A stretch of DNA of 23,988 nucleotides from an uncultured Bacilli bacterium (GTDB taxonomy: Bacteria > Bacillota_I > Bacilli_A > RF39 > UBA660): assembly GCA_947853245.1 (NCBI GenBank), contig CANTWP010000097.1:1-23988 (forward strand), read 5' to 3'. Shown here in pieces: positions 14,986 to 22,902 of this stretch (position 1 is its first letter; each line of letters opens with the position of its first letter). The position numbers were made by a program, and so were the translations under genes. A model generated the notes under the pieces. It made no database searches. It saw only the letters and a program-made list of their open reading frames with translations, and was not told where the DNA came from.

Positions 14986-15273
14986 ATGGACAAGGATATG
15001 ATAGTAACTAGTAGTCATAGTATTAGCATTAGTGAACGTAAAAATATTAATATAACAGGTGTAAAAAAGATCGATAGTTTTGATAATGAAGAATTTTTAT
15101 TAGAGACTACTATGGGCTATTTAGCTATTAAAGGAGAAGGTTTAGAGATTATAAAATTAGATACTTATCAAGGTAATGTTTCCATTAAAGGTAAAGCTAA
15201 TAGTATGGTATATATGGATAATCATAAAAAACAAGAAAAAGATGAAGGTATCTTTGGGAAACTATTTAAATAA
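14986..15273 (+). CDS. yabP: Sporulation protein YabP
   Basis: YabP is a small mother-cell sporulation protein of the YabP/YqfC family; its molecular role is not known. The 95-residue protein has HSISISERKNINITGVKKI, NEEFLLETTMGYLAIKGEGL and LDTYQGNVSIKGKANSMVY, a tandem beta pattern typical of the family. TAGGTGAT precedes the ATG. yabQ overlaps by one base (TAATG), so both are from the same transcript, probably driven by the SigmaE-like promoter just upstream. Confidence 0.88.
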   Translation: MDKDMIVTSSHSISISERKNINITGVKKIDSFDNEEFLLETTMGYLAIKGEGLEIIKLDTYQGNVSIKGKANSMVYMDNHKKQEKDEGIFGKLFK

Positions 15274-15557
15274 TGAATATAGTGTTACAAATAATATCAT
15301 TAATTTTTTCTTTTCTTTTTGGTTTTAGTTTTGCACTAGTTATAGGTTTATTTTATAGATTAATTTATAGTAAAAAAAAGATTGTTTGCTTGATAAGTAG
15401 TTTAATACTTGTTTTATTTGCAGTAGCAATTTATTTTATTGGATTAAGAAAAATTAATAATGCTATTTTTCATATTTATGAAATAATTAGTATAGTAGTA
15501 GGTTATGCCTTAGAATCTCTTATAAGTTTAAAGATTGCAAAAAGAAAAAATAGGTGA
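15273..15557 (+). CDS. yabQ: Spore cortex biosynthesis protein YabQ
   Basis: YabQ is a forespore-outer-membrane protein needed for cortex formation in Bacillus. The gene overlaps yabP by one base and encodes a 94-residue protein with three hydrophobic segments (about 3-28, 36-54 and 65-86), including FLFGFSFALVIGLFYRLIYS, typical of YabQ in topology and gene place (yabP-yabQ-divIC). The protein is shorter and less charged than Bacillus YabQ (about 211 residues), so the C-terminal part of that protein is missing here. The identification rests mainly on synteny and topology. Confidence 0.78.
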   Translation: MNIVLQIISLIFSFLFGFSFALVIGLFYRLIYSKKKIVCLISSLILVLFAVAIYFIGLRKINNAIFHIYEIISIVVGYALESLISLKIAKRKNR

Positions 15558-15563
15558 TATAAT
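15535..15563 (+). promoter_or_regulatory. SigmaA promoter of divIC within yabQ
   Basis: TTGCAA (15535-15540), 17-bp spacer, TGATATAAT extended -10 (TATAAT at 15558-15563). It lies across the yabQ end, so divIC can be made in vegetative cells while yabP-yabQ are off. Confidence 0.65.
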
Positions 15564-15586
15564 CTCATTATAGGAGAGTATATAAT

Positions 15587-16024
15587 ATGGCTAAAAAAGT
15601 ACCAAAAGCATCAAAACGTCGATTAGTTTTTTTAACACCATTTATTTTAATAATTACTGTATACTTTTTATTTACAGTAGGATATTATGGTTATAAATTA
15701 ATTAGTTTAAAAAATGAACAAATAAAACTTTCTAATGATTTATTTACTCTTCAATCAGAAGAAAAACAGTTAAAAAATGAAATTCAAAAATTAAAGAATC
15801 CAGAGTATTTAGCAAGATATGCTAGGGAAAACTTTTTATATTCTAAAGATGGTGAATACATTATTAAATTAGAAACTAATAAAAAGTTAGAGCCAGAGAA
15901 AAATACTTTATTAGAAAAACTAGAAGAAAATTATATATATATTATAGCTATATTTAGTACTTTAATTTTATTATTTATTCTATTAGTATTTAGAAAAAAT
16001 AAAAACAGAAGAGTTCGTAATTAG
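15587..16024 (+). CDS. divIC: Cell division protein DivIC (FtsB family), with extra C-terminal TM
   Basis: DivIC is a bitopic divisome protein that forms a coiled coil with FtsL and binds DivIB. The N-terminus is basic, TM1 is at about 13-35, and a coiled coil follows (LKNEQIKLSNDLFTLQSEEK, 41-60, to about 70) with the family phrase NPEYLARYARENFLYSKDGE (71-90). Residues 91-110 make a linker, and, unlike the Bacillus protein, there is a second strongly hydrophobic segment (about 116-135, YIYIIAIFSTLILLFILLVF) and a basic tail (RKNKNRRVRN), so both ends would be inside. Length is 145 residues compared with about 125. Order yabQ-divIC is as in Bacillus. Own promoter and AGGAGAG ribosome binding site. 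A strong bidirectional terminator follows. Confidence 0.88.
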   Translation: MAKKVPKASKRRLVFLTPFILIITVYFLFTVGYYGYKLISLKNEQIKLSNDLFTLQSEEKQLKNEIQKLKNPEYLARYARENFLYSKDGEYIIKLETNKKLEPEKNTLLEKLEENYIYIIAIFSTLILLFILLVFRKNKNRRVRN

Positions 16025-16029
16025 TATTA

Positions 16030-16061
16030 AAAAGAGGGTTATCATTCGATAATCCTCTTTT
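16030..16061. terminator. Bidirectional terminator between divIC and lemA
   Basis: AAAAGAGGGTTATC (16030-16043), loop ATTC, GATAATCCTCTTTT (16048-16061): 14-bp stem with one G-U pair, and T-runs on both strands. It ends both convergent genes. Confidence 0.85.
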
Positions 16062-16611
16062 ATAGTTTAAAATCATTAGTAATTTCACCTTCCATATTTT
16101 TACCATCATAGTAAGTTTTAATTTTATATCCTAAAATTTTAGCTATAACAATACTTGGAAAACTTTTAGCTAATTTATTATAGTCAGTAATAATATCATT
16201 ATAGTATTTTCTAAAAGCTGTAATTTCGGCTTCTGATTCATTTAAAGCAACTTCTATTTTAATGAAATCTTCACATTTTTGTAGTTGTTCATATGATTGT
16301 TTATAACTATTAAATTCATTAATTACATCATATAAACTTCGATCAAGTTCGAAGTTAGATAATTTTTTAGATCGAAGTTTACTAATACTACTTAAAACAT
16401 CAGCATTTTCTTCTAAGTTACAATTAGCTTTAATTATATTAATGGATTTATTTAATAAATCAAATCGTTTTCGTAGAGTAGAATCAATATTAGCTTCAGC
16501 TTCGTTAATTCTTATAATATATTTTTGAAAGTTATTATAAATATTAGCACATACTATTAATATTAAGCATACAATTATTATAAAAAATAAAATATCAGAG
16601 ATAAAATCCAT
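16060..16611 (-). CDS. lemA: LemA family protein
   Basis: LemA proteins have one N-terminal membrane anchor and a long extracytoplasmic helical bundle; function is poorly defined. This one has a hydrophobic segment at about 5-25 (DILFFIIIVCLILIVCANIYNNFQ), then helices with RINEAEANIDSTLRKRFDLL, ALNESEAEITAFRKYYNDII and ITDYNKLAKSFPSIVIAKIL, the conserved LemA phrases (YN...V and FPSxxxAxxxGF). It reads from ATG 16611 with GGTGAT upstream, about 183 residues; GTG 16620 would be inside that site. It has its own promoter and follows gerQ on the same strand. Confidence 0.9.
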   Translation of the reverse strand: MDFISDILFFIIIVCLILIVCANIYNNFQKYIIRINEAEANIDSTLRKRFDLLNKSINIIKANCNLEENADVLSSISKLRSKKLSNFELDRSLYDVINEFNSYKQSYEQLQKCEDFIKIEVALNESEAEITAFRKYYNDIITDYNKLAKSFPSIVIAKILGYKIKTYYDGKNMEGEITNDFKL

Positions 16612-16628
16612 TCTAATCACCTATAATG

Positions 16629-16657
16629 ATTATAGCAAATCAGCTTATAAAAATCAA
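16629..16657 (-). promoter_or_regulatory. SigmaA promoter of lemA
   Basis: On the minus strand TTGATT (16657-16652), 17-bp spacer, TGC then TATAAT (16634-16629), an extended -10. The -35 overlaps the stop codon of gerQ. Confidence 0.65.
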
Positions 16658-17046
16658 TTATTTGGATAGAATTCAGGACTATAGTTTATAGGTTCATCAA
16701 AAGAAACATAGTCAACATAGATCATGAATAATAACTGCCAAGTGCCAGTATTTGGTTCACTTAAGATGATATGATCTCTACCAGATTGTTCAATAATACC
16801 ATTGAACTCTAAATCACGCCATTCAGTTGAATCAGGGAATGTCATATGGACACGAGCTTTTTTTCCTTTATTTAATCTTAATATATTCTCAATATAAGAT
16901 TGTTCCATCGGTAGTTCTGTACTATAATTAGCGGCCATTTGCTGATTAGGTACAGGATTATTACCTACATAAATTGGTTTTCCCGGGAATTCTTGTTTCC
17001 CATAAAAAGGGGTACTACTATTTGAAAAATTATTATTGTTATTCAT
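16654..17046 (-). CDS. gerQ: Spore coat protein GerQ
   Basis: GerQ is a spore coat protein that is cross-linked by transglutaminase and is needed to localise the cortex-lytic enzyme CwlJ. The first 50 residues are Asn/Gln/Pro-rich and low in complexity (MNNNNNFSNSS...), then the folded part EQSYIENILRLNKGKKARVHM, then FPDSTEWRDLEFNGIIEQSG and RDHIILSEPNTGTWQLLFMI with FDEPINY, a close match to Bacillus GerQ. I start at ATG 17046 (130 residues), ten bases after AGAGG; the ATG at 17055 is too near to that site. A Gln-rich head with possible transglutaminase sites fits the family. No clear SigmaE or SigmaK promoter was recognised. Confidence 0.9.
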   Translation of the reverse strand: MNNNNNFSNSSTPFYGKQEFPGKPIYVGNNPVPNQQMAANYSTELPMEQSYIENILRLNKGKKARVHMTFPDSTEWRDLEFNGIIEQSGRDHIILSEPNTGTWQLLFMIYVDYVSFDEPINYSPEFYPNN

Positions 17047-17129
17047 TCTAATCATCCTCTCTATAAATTCTATTTTTTTAAACATTAAATATTACAAAAG
17101 CGTGATATAATGTAAATAGAGATGCTGCT

Positions 17130-17414
17130 ATGCAAAGATTTATAATGAATGAACTTATTAACAGAAAAAATAGTAAAATTATAAAATCTTTAATATTAAA
17201 AGGAGCTAGATAAGTCGGAAAAATTTATCTATTAAAAAGAAATAAACTATTTTAAGTTAAATCAAATAAGAGTACAAATAATAATAGCTTAAGTAAATTT
17301 AATAATAATGAAATATTTTATATATTTTTTTTAAATAATTTAAAAAAAGATGGTAAAATAATTAATATACCATTATATTTTATAGAATATATTGATAATT
17401 TAAATATTAATTAG
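17130..17414 (+). pseudogene. Relic of a DUF4143-type AAA ATPase
   Basis: The frame from ATG 17130 reads MQRFIMNELINRKNSKIIKS, LILKGAR-stop-VGKIYLLKR: this is the head and Walker A (GARQVGKT) of the large family of ATP-binding proteins with DUF4143, with the Gln codon changed to TAA and T to I. After a short unrecognisable part, the same frame ends with LNNLKKDGKIINIPLYFIEYIDN, like the end of those proteins. Most of a protein of about 400 residues has been deleted. It fills the gap of about 350 bases between gerQ and pduL; I see nothing else in it. Confidence 0.7.
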
Positions 17415-17432
17415 AATTATTGGAGGGATAGA

Positions 17433-18020
17433 ATGAGAATTAATATTGGTGTATCTAATCGTCATGTTCATTTGACACAAGATGATTTTAATTTATTATT
17501 TGGGGATGATCAGGAACTAGAGGTCAATCGTTATTTAACACAACCAGGAGAATTTGCTTCTAATAGTTTTGTTACTTTAAAAACTGATAAAAGTAGTATG
17601 GAGAATGTTAGAGTTTTAGGCCCATTACGTAGTTATACACAAATAGAAATAGCTAAAACTGATGCTTATAAATTAGGTATCAATCCACCAGTTCGTGAAT
17701 CTGGTGATATTGTTGGTAGTGAGGGTATTACTATTATAGGACCAAAAGGCCAAATAGAAAAAACAGAAGGATGTATTATTGCTAGTCGTCATATTCATGT
17801 GACAAGTGAAGATGCTAAAAAACATGGTTTTGATGAACAAAAAAAATATCTAGTAAAGATAGGTGGCATTAAGGGTGGTGTTATGAGTAATGTATCAGTT
17901 AAAATAAGTGATAACTATACTTTTGAGATGCATGTTGATACTGATGACGCTAATGCTCATTTTATTGGTAAAAATAATAATATTGGTGAAATCATAGGAG
18001 AAGATAATGAATCAATTTAG
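17433..18020 (+). CDS. pduL: PduL-type phosphate acyltransferase
   Basis: PduL transfers an acyl group between CoA and phosphate (propanoyl or acetyl), giving an acyl phosphate for ATP formation by a kinase; in bacteria without Pta it serves as the phosphotransacetylase. The 195-residue protein has the duplicated beta-barrel with metal-binding His motifs SNRHVHLT (8-15) and ASRHIHVT (about 117-124), GPLRSYTQIEIAKTDA and the end motif EMHVDTDDANAHF. There is no microcompartment gene nearby and no N-terminal targeting peptide, so it is probably a cytosolic enzyme of fermentation. GGAGGG precedes the ATG. It overlaps the small Cys protein gene by 14 bases. Confidence 0.88.
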   Translation: MRINIGVSNRHVHLTQDDFNLLFGDDQELEVNRYLTQPGEFASNSFVTLKTDKSSMENVRVLGPLRSYTQIEIAKTDAYKLGINPPVRESGDIVGSEGITIIGPKGQIEKTEGCIIASRHIHVTSEDAKKHGFDEQKKYLVKIGGIKGGVMSNVSVKISDNYTFEMHVDTDDANAHFIGKNNNIGEIIGEDNESI

Positions 18021-18228
18021 AGTTTGTGATAAATGTAAAGCAACTAATATAAAGACTTTAGTACCGAGATTAAAAGAATTAGATAGTGAAGCAGAAATAA
18101 TTATTGGTTGTCAAAATTTCTGTGGCATTGGTGCTAAAAAATCTTTTGTTATCTGTAATCATGTACCAATAGTTGCTGAAAATGAAGATGAATTAATAGA
18201 TAAAGTAAAACAAGCTATTGAAAAATAG
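18007..18228 (+). CDS. DUF1450-like small Cys protein
   Basis: A 73-residue cytoplasmic protein with five Cys: VCDKCKAT near the N-terminus, GCQNFCGIGAKKSF in the middle and FVICNHV. The spacing CxxC...CxxxCG and the small beta-alpha pattern resemble the DUF1450/YuzB group with a thioredoxin-like ferredoxin fold. Function is unknown; a small redox or metal-binding protein is possible. ATG 18007, with GGAGA eight bases upstream, overlaps the end of pduL, so translation is likely coupled; whether it supports the phosphotransacylase is not known. The terminator starts in its end. Confidence 0.65.
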   Translation: MNQFRVCDKCKATNIKTLVPRLKELDSEAEIIIGCQNFCGIGAKKSFVICNHVPIVAENEDELIDKVKQAIEK

Positions 18229-18240
18229 TTTGTTTTTTTT
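18211..18240 (+). terminator. Intrinsic terminator after pduL operon
   Basis: CAAGCTATT (18211-18219), GAAA tetraloop, AATAGTTTG (18224-18232, one G-U pair) and eight Ts. The left arm and the stop codon overlap. Confidence 0.8.
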
Positions 18241-18243
18241 ATT

Positions 18244-20232
18244 TTATTCATTATTTTCATTTTCTGTATCTTCTTCATCTTCTTTAATAGTAGGAATAAC
18301 ATCATCTAAAGAAAAATCTTCATTTTTAGGTTCAGTTCCTTTGATATAATACATAATTTTTTTATGTTTAGAGTCGTTAGTAGCAAGTTCGCCAGTAGTA
18401 GGATCAGTTAAAACTCCCACAACATTATTAGGCATTTGATACCAATTATCTTCTTTATCTTTTAAATAATTTTCCATAGTTTCTAACCAAATTCTTTTAG
18501 ATATTACACCTTTAGATCCTTCTATATTTCTATTATCATCATAGCCTGTCCAAACTCCCACTATTAGATCTTTATTATAACCAAAAATTAATCTGTCATA
18601 ATCTGTAGAACCAGTTTTAACAGCATACTTTTTAGTCATTTGTGAAGCATAGTTAATTAAAGTAGGGTAATCATAATCGATTAACTCTTTAGAATAGGTA
18701 CACGTAAGTAATTCGTTTAAAACATAAACAATTCCACGATTTAAAACATTTTCTCGTTTTTCTTCAGCTTGATATAAAATATTTCCGTTTTCATCTTCAA
18801 CTCTACTTATTAAGTGAGGTTCCACTTTATACCCTTCATTAGCAAATGTAGCATATGCTCCAGTCATATCGATAACATTTATTTCTTTAGTACCAAGTGG
18901 TAAAGAAGGGATGGCTTCTAGATTAGCATTTATTCCAAGTCGTTTCGCGGTTTCTACTAATGTATCTTCACCAAGGAATATATGTGTTTTAACAGCATAA
19001 ACATTATCGGAATAAGCAATAGCGGTTGCTAAAGTGATATCTTTATCTGGATAAGTATTGTTATAATTATGTGGTGTATATGTTTGATTGTTAGAAAATG
19101 TAAAGATGGTTTTTTCACTAGTAAACTTGGTTGATGGTGTAAATCCATTTTCTAAAGCGGAATAATATAAAAATGGTTTCATAGTAGAACCAACTTGTCT
19201 TTTAGAACTAATAGCGCGATTGAATTGACTCTTAGCGTAATTTTTACCACCAGCAAGTGCAAGGATATGTCCATTCTGAGGATCCATTACTACAGCTGCT
19301 AATTGTAATTCATCTTCATTGGCAGTGTTTTTTCTAATACTGTCATTTAAAATATTTTGAGCATTCATATCTAAATAAGTATATATTTTTAGACCACCAG
19401 TTTCTAAGAAAGTGGCTGGGATGGTTTTAATTTGATATAGTTCTTGTAAAACAGCATCTTGATAATACATTAAAGTTTCATTATTACTAGTATTTTTATT
19501 ACCTAGATAGGTAAGTTCTGTATTTACGGCTTCTTCTTTTTCTTCCTCAGTAATATAATCGTTTTTAACCATGGCTGATAAAATAATTGCTTGTCTCTTT
19601 TTTGCGGCTTCTTCATTCGCAAGTGGTGAGTAGTATCCTGGACTTTTAGGGATCCCTGCTAAAATGGTTGCTTCTGCTAGAGTTAAATCACTAGCACTTT
19701 TTCCAAAATAGTAATTACTAGCATTTTCTATTCCAAAAATACCACCATAATTAATAGTATTTACATATCCTTCTAATAATTCTTCTTTATTATAATGGGA
19801 TTCTAACCTAATTGTTAACCAAGCTTCTTCTATTTTTCTAGCCCAAGTTTTATCAAAAGTTAAAAATAAGTTTTTAGCGTACTGTTGGGTAATAGTTGAA
19901 GCTCCTTGTAACCTTCCTCCACTTTTAAAATTTATATATAAAGATTTAATTATTCTTGGTATATCAAATCCATGGTGTCTGAAAAACTTTTTATCTTCTA
20001 TCGCTACAGTGGCATCTATTAAATATGGCGAAATATCTTCTAACTTAATCCATTTATCAGTAGTATCAGCATTATAAGTATTACCATTTATATCGATAAA
20101 TGTAAATTTATTAGCGGAGTTAATAGCGAGTTTTGGAGTAAATCTAGCATATAAATAAACACCAGCATATATGATTATTCCAATGAATAAAAACCAACAA
20201 AAACAAGTTAATAATTTCTTTATTAGTCGCAT
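18244..20232 (-). CDS. Class A penicillin-binding protein (bifunctional transglycosylase/transpeptidase)
   Basis: It polymerises lipid II into glycan strands and cross-links them. The 662-residue protein has a TM anchor (about 7-29), a GT51 transglycosylase domain with IEDKKFFRHHGFD (catalytic Glu79) and GASTITQQYAKN (110-121), and a transpeptidase domain with STMK (349-352), SDN (408-410) and KTGST (539-543), all intact. A ~60-residue acidic C-terminal tail (IKEDEEDTENENNE) follows. It is like PBP1a/PBP1b/PbpF of Firmicutes, though which paralogue cannot be said. ATG 20232 with GGTGAT six bases ahead. It is transcribed on its own from a divergent region shared with ywiB and runs convergent with pduL. 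Confidence 0.95.
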   Translation of the reverse strand: MRLIKKLLTCFCWFLFIGIIIYAGVYLYARFTPKLAINSANKFTFIDINGNTYNADTTDKWIKLEDISPYLIDATVAIEDKKFFRHHGFDIPRIIKSLYINFKSGGRLQGASTITQQYAKNLFLTFDKTWARKIEEAWLTIRLESHYNKEELLEGYVNTINYGGIFGIENASNYYFGKSASDLTLAEATILAGIPKSPGYYSPLANEEAAKKRQAIILSAMVKNDYITEEEKEEAVNTELTYLGNKNTSNNETLMYYQDAVLQELYQIKTIPATFLETGGLKIYTYLDMNAQNILNDSIRKNTANEDELQLAAVVMDPQNGHILALAGGKNYAKSQFNRAISSKRQVGSTMKPFLYYSALENGFTPSTKFTSEKTIFTFSNNQTYTPHNYNNTYPDKDITLATAIAYSDNVYAVKTHIFLGEDTLVETAKRLGINANLEAIPSLPLGTKEINVIDMTGAYATFANEGYKVEPHLISRVEDENGNILYQAEEKRENVLNRGIVYVLNELLTCTYSKELIDYDYPTLINYASQMTKKYAVKTGSTDYDRLIFGYNKDLIVGVWTGYDDNRNIEGSKGVISKRIWLETMENYLKDKEDNWYQMPNNVVGVLTDPTTGELATNDSKHKKIMYYIKGTEPKNEDFSLDDVIPTIKEDEEDTENENNE

Positions 20233-20320
20233 TTTATCACCATCCTAAATTTAGTATTCATCAAAAAAGTAAAATTTATTAATAAATTTAAAAAAATATG
20301 TATAAAAAAATATAAAGTTA

Positions 20321-20329
20321 TGCTATAAT
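20321..20329 (+). promoter_or_regulatory. Extended -10 promoter of ywiB-argS-rpoE
   Basis: TGCTATAAT (20321-20329), with no good -35. AAGGAGAG (20342-20349) precedes the ATG at 20356, so the leader is about 20 bases. Confidence 0.55.
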
Positions 20330-20355
20330 TACATTCAGTTAAAAGGAGAGAGGAA

Positions 20356-20736
20356 ATGTCTAAATTTAATGGTCTTTTAAATCTTACTAAAAATAATACT
20401 TGTATTTATGATAATTTTGCTATTAAAGGTATTAAAAATACTAATAAAATTATTTATAGAGAAGATGATATTAGTGTAACTATTTTTATAGAGGATAATA
20501 CAATAAAAATGAAAAGAACAACATCTGATTATATTATTGAAATGCCTTTTATAAATAATGTTTCTACAATTGGTAAATATTATTTAAAAGAAGAAAAAAG
20601 TAGTATAGACCTTAATCTTAATACAAATATAATTACATATGATGAAAGTAAGATTTATATTGATTATAATTTGTCGATGGTTGATGAATATATAGGACAT
20701 TTTGTTTTCTCTTTAGAATTAGAGGTGGAATTATGA
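20356..20736 (+). CDS. ywiB: YwiB-like DUF1934 beta-barrel protein
   Basis: A 126-residue protein of the DUF1934 (YwiB) family, calycin-like beta-barrel proteins of unknown function. The sequence is a series of short beta strands with the family's LTLK...YxE...VxI and FVFSLELEVEL end (here HFVFSLELEVEL). Family weakly visible by sequence, but the gene lies directly before argS and rpoE as in Bacillus (ywiB-argS-rpoE), which supports it. The last four bases overlap argS (ATGA). No membrane segment or signal. Confidence 0.75.
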   Translation: MSKFNGLLNLTKNNTCIYDNFAIKGIKNTNKIIYREDDISVTIFIEDNTIKMKRTTSDYIIEMPFINNVSTIGKYYLKEEKSSIDLNLNTNIITYDESKIYIDYNLSMVDEYIGHFVFSLELEVEL

Positions 20737-22424
20737 TCTTAAAAGAGGTTATAAAGAGTGCAGTATGTTGTTATTTTAAAGATGAAATTACTATGTCAAA
20801 TATTGTAGTTGAAAATCCTAAAGAGCGTAAAATGGGTGATTATGCTTTACCTTGTTTTTCATATGCTAAAGTAGTTCATAAAGCTCCTAATGTAATTGCT
20901 GAGGAATTAAAGGTATATTTAGTTAATCATTGTTCATTAATTGAAAGAGTAGAAGCAATTGGTGGCTATGCTAATGTGTTTTTAGATAGAGGTCGAATAG
21001 CTGAAGAGGTTTTAACTACAATAATTGCTCAAAAAGACAATTATGGTTATAATGATTCAGGATTAGGAAAAACAATAGTTATTGATTATTCTTCTCCTAA
21101 TATAGCAAAACCTTTTGGTGTAGGACATTTAAGAAGTACGGTAATTGGTAATGCTTTAAGAAATATTTGTAAGAAAAATGGTTATAATGTTATTGGTATT
21201 AATTATTTAGGCGACTGGGGTACTCAATTTGGAAAAATGATTTGTGCTTATAAAATGTGGGGTAATACAGAAGAGATTAAGAAAAATCCTATTGATGAAT
21301 TGAAACGTTTATATGTTAAATTTCATGAAGAAGCAGAGAAAGATCCATCTTTAGAAGATTTAGGTAGAAAAGCTTTTAAAGATTTAGAAGATGGTGATCC
21401 AAAGTCTTTAGAACTTTGGAAATGGTTTCGTGATGAGTCATTAATAGAATTTAAAAAAACCTATGATTTATTAGGCGTAAGTGATTTTGATTCTTGGCAG
21501 GGAGAATCTTTCTATAATGATAAAATGGATGTAGTTGTAGAAGAATTAGAAGATAAACATTTACTTGAAGAAAGTGAAGGGGCAATGATTGTCTCTTTAG
21601 ACAATGATTTACCTCCCGCATTAATTAAAAGAAGTGATGGAGCCACTTTATATATCACACGTGATTTAGCGGCTGCAATACATAGAAAAAAAGAATATGA
21701 TTTTGCTGAAGCTTTATACGTAGTTGGAAATGAACAATCATTACATTTTAATCAATTAAAACAAGTACTTGCTAAAATGGGTTACGAATGGAATAAAGAT
21801 ATTCATCACATCTCTTTCGGATTAATTTTACAAAATGGTAAAAAAATGTCTACTCGTCATGGAAAATCTGTTAAATTACATGATGTGTTAGAAGAAGCTA
21901 TTGCGCTTTCTAAAGAATATATGATGAATAGAAATTCTACTTTAGATAATATTGATCTTATTAGTCAAAAAGTAGGTGTTGGTGCAGTAATTTTTAATGA
22001 TTTAAAGAATTATCGTATTAATGATATAGAATTTCATCTAGAGGATATATTAAAATTTGAGGGTGAAACCGGACCTTATATTCAATATACTTATGCTAGA
22101 ATTATGTCACTTCTAGAAAATAAAAAGAATATTGAATTTTCATTTAAAAATGTCACATTTAATGAATATGAATGGTATTTAATTTTTAATTTATATCAAT
22201 TTGCGGACGTTATTAAGCGTGCAAAAGAAAATTATGATCCAAGTGAAGTAGCTAAATACTTAATTGATATTGCTAGAGACTTTAATAAGTGGTATGCATT
22301 AGAACGTATGATAGATGAAGATGTAGAAAAAACAGAAAGTCGTCTTTTAGTAGCGGAAGCTACATCAATAGTTATTAAAGAGGGTATGCGTTTACTTGGT
22401 ATTGAAGTATTAAATAAAATGTAG
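20733..22424 (+). CDS. argS: Arginyl-tRNA synthetase
   Basis: Attaches arginine to tRNA-Arg. The 563-residue class I enzyme has an N-terminal Add-1 domain (1-90), the HIGH-like site GVGHLRST (129-136, with SSPNIAKPFGVG ahead), GDWGTQFGKMICAY, and KMSTRHGK (about 370-377) as KMSKS signature, and a C-terminal alpha-helical anticodon-binding domain ending LLGIEVLNKM. Length is normal. It overlaps ywiB by four bases and is followed after ten bases by rpoE. Confidence 0.97.
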   Translation: MILKEVIKSAVCCYFKDEITMSNIVVENPKERKMGDYALPCFSYAKVVHKAPNVIAEELKVYLVNHCSLIERVEAIGGYANVFLDRGRIAEEVLTTIIAQKDNYGYNDSGLGKTIVIDYSSPNIAKPFGVGHLRSTVIGNALRNICKKNGYNVIGINYLGDWGTQFGKMICAYKMWGNTEEIKKNPIDELKRLYVKFHEEAEKDPSLEDLGRKAFKDLEDGDPKSLELWKWFRDESLIEFKKTYDLLGVSDFDSWQGESFYNDKMDVVVEELEDKHLLEESEGAMIVSLDNDLPPALIKRSDGATLYITRDLAAAIHRKKEYDFAEALYVVGNEQSLHFNQLKQVLAKMGYEWNKDIHHISFGLILQNGKKMSTRHGKSVKLHDVLEEAIALSKEYMMNRNSTLDNIDLISQKVGVGAVIFNDLKNYRINDIEFHLEDILKFEGETGPYIQYTYARIMSLLENKKNIEFSFKNVTFNEYEWYLIFNLYQFADVIKRAKENYDPSEVAKYLIDIARDFNKWYALERMIDEDVEKTESRLLVAEATSIVIKEGMRLLGIEVLNKM

Positions 22425-22434
22425 GAGGAATACT

Positions 22435-22890
22435 ATGAAATTAAAAGATATGAAATTAGAAGAATTAGAATTATTATCTCATGCTGATTTAACTTACAAA
22501 ATTTTAAAAGAGGAAAAGAAACCTCTAAATACACCAACTATATTTCATCATATTTGTGATTTATTAGAATATACAGAATCTGATTTTGAGGATAAGATTG
22601 GTGATTATTATACTTCTCTTACAATCGATAAAAGATTTATTATGTTAGATTCAGGAGAATGGGATTTAAGAGAAAATCATTCAGTAGCGATCAATATGGA
22701 AGATGAAATTATAGATGAAGACGATACAGAGGAAGAAGTAGATTCTACAGATGAAGATGAAGAATATAATGAAGAAATAGATGTAGAAGAAGAATCATTA
22801 GATTCAACAATTGAAGATGAACTAGAAGATTCCGATGATGATATGGATGATTTATCTATTCTAGATGAAGATGAATTAGAAGCTGAATAG
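22435..22890 (+). CDS. rpoE: RNA polymerase delta subunit
   Basis: The delta subunit of Gram-positive RNA polymerase raises transcription specificity and recycling. The 151-residue protein has the N-terminal HARE-HTH domain (about 8-80, ELLSHADLTYKILKEEKKPL, FDEKIGDYYTSLTIDKRFI-like phrase, GEWDLRENH) and a long, very acidic, disordered tail rich in Asp/Glu (about 90-151), as usual. AGGAGG (22422-22427) precedes the ATG. The stop is inside a terminator. Its acidic tail is coded by GAA/GAT repeats. Confidence 0.94.
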   Translation: MKLKDMKLEELELLSHADLTYKILKEEKKPLNTPTIFHHICDLLEYTESDFEDKIGDYYTSLTIDKRFIMLDSGEWDLRENHSVAINMEDEIIDEDDTEEEVDSTDEDEEYNEEIDVEEESLDSTIEDELEDSDDDMDDLSILDEDELEAE

Positions 22891-22902
22891 GCTTCTTTTT
22901 TT
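22878..22902 (+). terminator. Intrinsic terminator of ywiB-argS-rpoE
   Basis: AGAAGC (22878-22883), seven-base loop, GCTTCT (22891-22896) and a T-run. The rpoE stop codon lies in the loop. Confidence 0.7.
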
